From positions 62,001-126,000 of the forward strand of contig NZ_JBJDLK010000002.1 of the NCBI RefSeq assembly GCF_045762675.1: 64,000 nucleotides of DNA, given 5' to 3'. Of this stretch, positions 60,092 through 64,000 are shown one piece after another; the stretch's first letter is position 1, and the number at the start of each line of letters is the position of its first letter. The stretch is from Elizabethkingia meningoseptica_A (GTDB lineage: Bacteria > Bacteroidota > Bacteroidia > Flavobacteriales > Weeksellaceae). The notes below the pieces were generated by a model. The model worked only from the letters and a program-made list of their open reading frames with translations. It was not told the origin of the DNA and ran no database searches. The position numbers and the translations under genes were made by a program.

Positions 60092-61246
60092 ATGAAGTTA
60101 ACCCAATATTTTAAAAAGTTTTTCGAAAGCAGCCAGTCGTCTGGCATTTTACTTATTCTCTGTGTATTAGTCTCTTTATTTATTGCCAATTCCTCATTGG
60201 GAACAGGCTTTCAGAATGCACTGGACAGCCATCTTGGTCCTTATTCGGTTTCCGAATGGATTAATGACGGGCTTATGACCATATTCTTTCTTCTCGTTGG
60301 TCTGGAGATCAAACGGGAAATGCTGGAAGGTGAGCTTTCCAATGTTAAAAATGCATCCTTACCTATTTTTGCAGCTATCGGTGGAATGCTGGTTCCTGCA
60401 TTGATCTATGCTTATTTCAATCAGGGAACTGAATATGCTAAAGGCTGGGGAATTCCTATGGCTACGGATATTGCGTTTTCCCTTGCTATTATTTCCATGC
60501 TCTCCAAACGTGTGCCGGCATCTATCAAAATATTTCTGGCAGCATTGGCTATTGTAGACGATTTAGGTGCTATTCTGGTAATTGCTATTTTTTATACGGA
60601 ACAGTTACACTGGATCTACCTGATTATTTCAGGAGGTATATTAATCCTTCTTTTCCTGTTCAATAAGTTTGGTGTAAAAAAACATATTTATTATCTGATT
60701 CCGGGTGCCGTATTATGGTACTGTATGCACCATTCCGGTATACACGCTACAATAGCAGGTGTTTTACTGGCATTTACAATTCCTACAAATGAATCGGATA
60801 CTGAAATTTCTCCTTTGGAAAAACTGGAGGGTATTCTGCACACCCCTGTTAACTATCTCATCATGCCTGTATTTGCATTGGCCAATACGAATATTGTTTT
60901 CCATACCGGAATGGTGGATGGCTTATTTACCAATTTTGGAGCCGGAATCATCGGTGGCTTAATTGCAGGAAAATTAACAGGTATTTTACTGTTCTGTTTT
61001 ATTGCTATAAAACTGGGAATCAGTAAGCTTCCGCAAAATGCGAACTGGTCGCAAATGGCAGGTGTAGGGCTGCTGGCCGGAATAGGTTTTACGATGTCTA
61101 TTTTTATTGCTATTCTTTCTTTCAAGGGACATCAGGAAATTCAGGATGAAGCAAAATTTGCAATTCTTGTTGCTTCTACCCTTGCAGGATTTGCGGGCTA
61201 TATTGTTCTGAAGCTTGCTTCTAAAAAGAAAAAACAACTTGCTTAA
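60092..61246 (+). CDS. nhaA: Na+/H+ antiporter NhaA
   Basis: 384 residues with about 12 helices. The paired-aspartate ion site is in helix V, AALAIVDDLGAILVIAIFYT, and MATDIAFSLAIISM is the helix IV crossing. GLLAGIGFTMSIFIAIL is the conserved helix X/XI segment. It exchanges Na+ or Li+ for protons to control internal pH and salt. It lies close behind the RelA/SpoT gene, so cotranscription is likely, with no known functional tie. Confidence 0.96.
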   Translation: MKLTQYFKKFFESSQSSGILLILCVLVSLFIANSSLGTGFQNALDSHLGPYSVSEWINDGLMTIFFLLVGLEIKREMLEGELSNVKNASLPIFAAIGGMLVPALIYAYFNQGTEYAKGWGIPMATDIAFSLAIISMLSKRVPASIKIFLAALAIVDDLGAILVIAIFYTEQLHWIYLIISGGILILLFLFNKFGVKKHIYYLIPGAVLWYCMHHSGIHATIAGVLLAFTIPTNESDTEISPLEKLEGILHTPVNYLIMPVFALANTNIVFHTGMVDGLFTNFGAGIIGGLIAGKLTGILLFCFIAIKLGISKLPQNANWSQMAGVGLLAGIGFTMSIFIAILSFKGHQEIQDEAKFAILVASTLAGFAGYIVLKLASKKKKQLA

Positions 61247-61254
61247 TTATAGCT

Positions 61255-61294
61255 AAAGCCTTGTCAAGGTTTAGAACCTTGACAAGGCTTTATA
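61255..61294 (+). terminator. nhaA terminator
   Basis: Perfect 17-bp stem (AAAGCCTTGTCAAGGTT with its complement) around TAG, followed by TATACTT. Its core TGTCAAGGTTT...AACCTTGACA is shared with the hairpin at 47.8 kb. Confidence 0.9.
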
Positions 61295-61303
61295 CTTAAA
61301 ATA

Positions 61304-61334
61304 AAAATCCCCCTCGCGTTGCGAGGGGGATTTT
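61304..61334. terminator. Bidirectional GC-rich terminator
   Basis: Perfect 14-bp stem AAAATCCCCCTCGC with its complement around GTT and T-tracts on both sides, between nhaA (+) and the rhomboid gene (-). Confidence 0.93.
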
Positions 61335-61354
61335 GTTATGTATAATATCAGATT

Positions 61355-62014
61355 CTAACGAATATTTCCTTTGTTAAACAATATCCTGAATCCAAGATAT
61401 AGTAAAGGTAATGACATAATAAGAATCTGGAAGATATGCTCCAGTGTATTCATGGGGAAGCTTATAAAAGCGTATACCAAACCTACAACCGAACCGCCTA
61501 AATGCGCTGCATGTCCCAGATTATCCCATTGTTTCGGGTTAAGCATCATGTATACGGAATAACCAAAATATAATGCGCCGAAAATGTATCCCGGAATTGG
61601 AATCGGAATAAAGAAAAAGCCGATTCCTAAATACGGATTCATTGCAATTGCTGCAAACAGAATCCCGGAAACACCACCACTTGCTCCTATTGCAGAATAC
61701 ATTGGGTTGTTTTTATATATAAACAGGCTAAAAAGGTTACCCGCTATAATAGCTCCGAAATAGATAAGTACAAAACCCAGCTTTCCAAAATAGCTAATTA
61801 CAATTCCGCTGAAGAAATACAAGGTTAGCATATTGAACAGCAGGTGCATGATATCTGCATGCAGAAAACCTGATGTAAGCAAACGCATATATTCTTTATT
61901 ACGCTGAATTGGTCCTACCTGAAACATATACTGGGAAAAGAACCCGCGGTCGTTAAAACCTTTAAAACTTACAATTGCCGTAGCAACAATAATAATGATA
62001 ACTAATACATTCAT
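61355..62014 (-). CDS. Rhomboid family intramembrane serine protease
   Basis: 219 residues with six transmembrane helices. Motifs: HADIMHLLFNM (H52, H57, N61) for the oxyanion site, the nucleophile Ser112 in GASGGVSG, and the general base His171 in HAAHLGG. It is the compact six-helix bacterial form and cleaves transmembrane substrates. The start is one base after the S9 peptidase stop (TAATATG), so translation is coupled. Confidence 0.93.
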   Translation of the reverse strand: MNVLVIIIIVATAIVSFKGFNDRGFFSQYMFQVGPIQRNKEYMRLLTSGFLHADIMHLLFNMLTLYFFSGIVISYFGKLGFVLIYFGAIIAGNLFSLFIYKNNPMYSAIGASGGVSGILFAAIAMNPYLGIGFFFIPIPIPGYIFGALYFGYSVYMMLNPKQWDNLGHAAHLGGSVVGLVYAFISFPMNTLEHIFQILIMSLPLLYLGFRILFNKGNIR

Positions 62015-62015
62015 A

Positions 62016-64000
62016 TTATAGTGTTTCTTTCAGCCATTCAAAAAATTCACGCTGCCATACCAAAGCATTCTGCGGATGTAATACCCAGTGATTCTCATTA
62101 GGGAAGTATAACATTTTAGACTTCAGTCCTTTTAATCTTGCTGCCTGGAAAGCTTCCTGTCCCTGCTCATAAGATACTCTGAAATCCATTCCTCCCTGAA
62201 CAATCATAATCGGTTTGTTCCATTTGCTTACAAAATTGCTTGGATTAAACTTCGTATATGCCGGTGCATCTGGTTTTTCCCAGTAAGAACCGCCAATCTC
62301 ATGATTCGCAAACCATAATTCCTCGGTTGTTCCGTACCACGATTTCATATCGAAAAGTCCGTCGTGAGCAATAAAGGTTTTAAATCTGTTCTCGTGAACA
62401 CCTGCCAGCATAAATACGGAATAACCACCATAACTTGCTCCGACAGCAGCCATTCTGTCTCCGTCTACATACGGAAGTGTTTTAGCGAAATCAGCAGCAG
62501 CAAGATAATCTCTTATTGGCTGGCCGCCCCAGTCTTTACTAATATCTGCATTCCATTTTACACCCCAGCCCGGCATACCACGTCTGTTTGGTGCTACAAT
62601 AATATAATCGTTAGCCGCCATTAACGACATGTTCCAACGTGTACTGAATGTTTGGGTTAATGCTGATTGTGGTCCTCCCTGACAATACAATAATGCAGGA
62701 TATTTTTTATTCGGATCGAAATTTGGCGGGTAAATAAACCATACACCCATTTCTTTACCATCCGATGTTTTCACCATTTTAAGTTCGCTCTTACTTGGTG
62801 TAATTGCTGCATAATTATCTTTATTGACATCTGTTATCTGACTGAAAGCACCGTCTTTCAGAGAAATATTAAACAGATCAGCACTGTGGTTAAAGTCAGT
62901 TCTGGTTACTACAAGACCATTTTTGGTTTCAGCAAAAATTCCGCTAACATCGAATTTATCTTTTGTTACCTGTGTAATTTTAGCATTCTGAGGATTCAGG
63001 CTGAATAATTGTCTTACTCCTCTGTATGCTGCATTAAAGTAGATATTCTTTGCATCTTTAGACCAGAAGAAACCTCCGTCCACTGAATCATCCCAGTTCT
63101 GGGTAAGATTTGTTTTCTTTTTGGTTTTCCAGTCCATGATTACGATATCATTCTTATCTGCTTCATAACCTTCTGTACGCATACTCTGCCATGTAAGATA
63201 TTTACCGTCCGGGCTGAATTTAGGACTCACATCATACCCCATCATTCCTGATGTAAGGTTTTCTGTTTGTCCGGTTGCCAGATTATAAGCAAAAATATCA
63301 GTGTTGGTACTCTGAGCATATTCTGCTCCGTATTTTTCTTTTGTTACATATAAAAGCTGGCTGCTGTCCGGACTCCATACAAAGTCTTCAGCACCACCGA
63401 ATGGCTGCTGTGGCGACATAAATTTCTTCCCTTCCAGTAAATCTTTTGCTTTTGCAGCATCCTCGGAAGTGTTTACCACAAAAACATGAGACATTTTGCC
63501 ATCATACCATGTATCCCAGTGGCGGTTATTCAGATCGGTATAAACCTGAGCTGTTGACTTAGGCGTATCTTTATATTTATCTTTTCCAAGAATATTTTCT
63601 ACATGTACCTGCTTACTGAAAGCCACTTTCTTTCCATCCGGAGAAACAACGATGTTTTCCGCATCTTCTCCTACTTTATAAAATTCAGTCCATGAATTTC
63701 CTTTATCTTTCGACAAATAGATTACGCCTCCTTCTTTCGCATAAAGCCCGTTTTTATCCCATTGAATAATGGACTTTTTACCAAAATCAATCTGCTTTGC
63801 AGAATTGCTGATAATATCCAGAAAGTAAGATTTAGCATTTGTCTTTTCAGTTTTAAGATCGGTTACCCCTACTTTGTAGATAAGTGAAGACTGATCCGGC
63901 GATACCGCCTGAACTGAAAATTTACCCAGCGTCCACATTTTTTCCGGGGTCATTACATTCTGCGCATTCATTAATAATGGAGCAGCCAGTGCAACTGCTG
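62016..64000 (-). CDS. S9 family prolyl oligopeptidase-type peptidase, 5' end beyond the window
   Basis: At least 661 residues; the frame is still open at 64000 and the window-edge sequence is a signal peptide core (AVALAAPLLMNAQ), so the true start lies outside and Met at 63971 is internal to the signal. A seven-bladed WD40/PD40-like propeller (about 20-380: WSPDSSQLLYVTKE, FSPDGKYLTWQS, WSKDAKNIYFNA) precedes an alpha/beta hydrolase domain with the nucleophile GASYGGYSV, a catalytic Asp (GGMDFRV) and His (NENHWV). It cleaves short peptides, probably dipeptides or tripeptides, in the periplasm. A rhomboid gene follows. Confidence 0.93.
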   Translation of the reverse strand, partial: AVALAAPLLMNAQNVMTPEKMWTLGKFSVQAVSPDQSSLIYKVGVTDLKTEKTNAKSYFLDIISNSAKQIDFGKKSIIQWDKNGLYAKEGGVIYLSKDKGNSWTEFYKVGEDAENIVVSPDGKKVAFSKQVHVENILGKDKYKDTPKSTAQVYTDLNNRHWDTWYDGKMSHVFVVNTSEDAAKAKDLLEGKKFMSPQQPFGGAEDFVWSPDSSQLLYVTKEKYGAEYAQSTNTDIFAYNLATGQTENLTSGMMGYDVSPKFSPDGKYLTWQSMRTEGYEADKNDIVIMDWKTKKKTNLTQNWDDSVDGGFFWSKDAKNIYFNAAYRGVRQLFSLNPQNAKITQVTKDKFDVSGIFAETKNGLVVTRTDFNHSADLFNISLKDGAFSQITDVNKDNYAAITPSKSELKMVKTSDGKEMGVWFIYPPNFDPNKKYPALLYCQGGPQSALTQTFSTRWNMSLMAANDYIIVAPNRRGMPGWGVKWNADISKDWGGQPIRDYLAAADFAKTLPYVDGDRMAAVGASYGGYSVFMLAGVHENRFKTFIAHDGLFDMKSWYGTTEELWFANHEIGGSYWEKPDAPAYTKFNPSNFVSKWNKPIMIVQGGMDFRVSYEQGQEAFQAARLKGLKSKMLYFPNENHWVLHPQNALVWQREFFEWLKETL

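Noticed and set aside
62016..63971. Complete S9 peptidase starting at Met 63971
   Set aside because: The frame continues to the window edge through a signal-peptide core, so the gene is partial.

Overview
The window looks like a chromosomal segment of a Flavobacteriia member, most likely Weeksellaceae (Chryseobacterium/Elizabethkingia type). The grounds are AT-rich DNA, start regions without Shine-Dalgarno sequences, -7 boxes of the Bacteroidota form TAnnTTTG, secreted proteins whose signal peptides end in AQ, and family content such as a fused E1 alpha/beta dehydrogenase, PorT-like OMP barrels, a DUF1015 gene behind serA and a GG-leader peptide. Genus is inference. No rRNA, tRNA, CRISPR array, transposase, integrase or prophage was seen. 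It reads as stable core genome with small accessory patches.

Layout. 1-3.2 kb (+): end of a serA-like dehydrogenase, a DUF1015 protein, a secreted M28 peptidase and a DgkA-type kinase. 3.2-10.4 kb (-): patatin phospholipase, dihydrolipoyl dehydrogenase, a bactofilin/M23 peptidase pair, and a fused 2-oxoacid dehydrogenase E1 followed by an OmpA lipoprotein. 10.5-13 kb: two small membrane proteins, a LuxR-type regulator and a secreted DUF1349 protein. 13-19 kb (-): polyprenyl synthase, a secreted propeller-like protein, rlmN, queA, a deoxyinosine glycosylase and two MORN/YwqK-like lipoproteins. 19.2-20.5 kb (+): a six-cysteine GG-leader peptide translationally coupled to a TlpA-like thioredoxin, the most unusual small locus here. 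20.6-27.2 kb (-): kbl, a PBP4-type DD-peptidase, priA and proline dehydrogenase.

27.3-33.6 kb (+): aroB, three tandem OMP beta-barrel paralogues that share a promoter-like element resembling sigma-54 -24/-12 sites, metG and a membrane protein. 33.7-39.8 kb (-): a methyltransferase, then a tripartite efflux cassette in transcription order AraC regulator, TolC, HlyD, MFS. 40-45.6 kb: a lipoprotein, a small membrane protein, acyl-CoA dehydrogenase diverging from acyl-CoA ligase, and a GH16 glycosidase. 45.6-54.2 kb (+): a repeat-rich spacer, a sirtuin without zinc cysteines, MmcQ/YjbR, YggS, DUF4303, a YdeI-like protein, a sigma-54 activator without a DNA-binding domain, MATE, DUF4180 and a GNAT-nitrilase fusion. 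54.2-57.8 kb (-): glycerophosphodiesterase, sensor kinase and a second PBP4. 57.9-61.2 kb (+): RelA/SpoT and NhaA. 61.3-64 kb (-): rhomboid protease and an S9 peptidase cut by the window edge.

Recurring non-coding structure deserves attention. There are three tracts of 7-nt periodic repeats (one of 18 units abutting the kinase stop codon), a dispersed hairpin repeat in opposite orientation at 18.4 and 36.2 kb, a family of palindromic terminators with a shared core, and several long perfect palindromes between genes.
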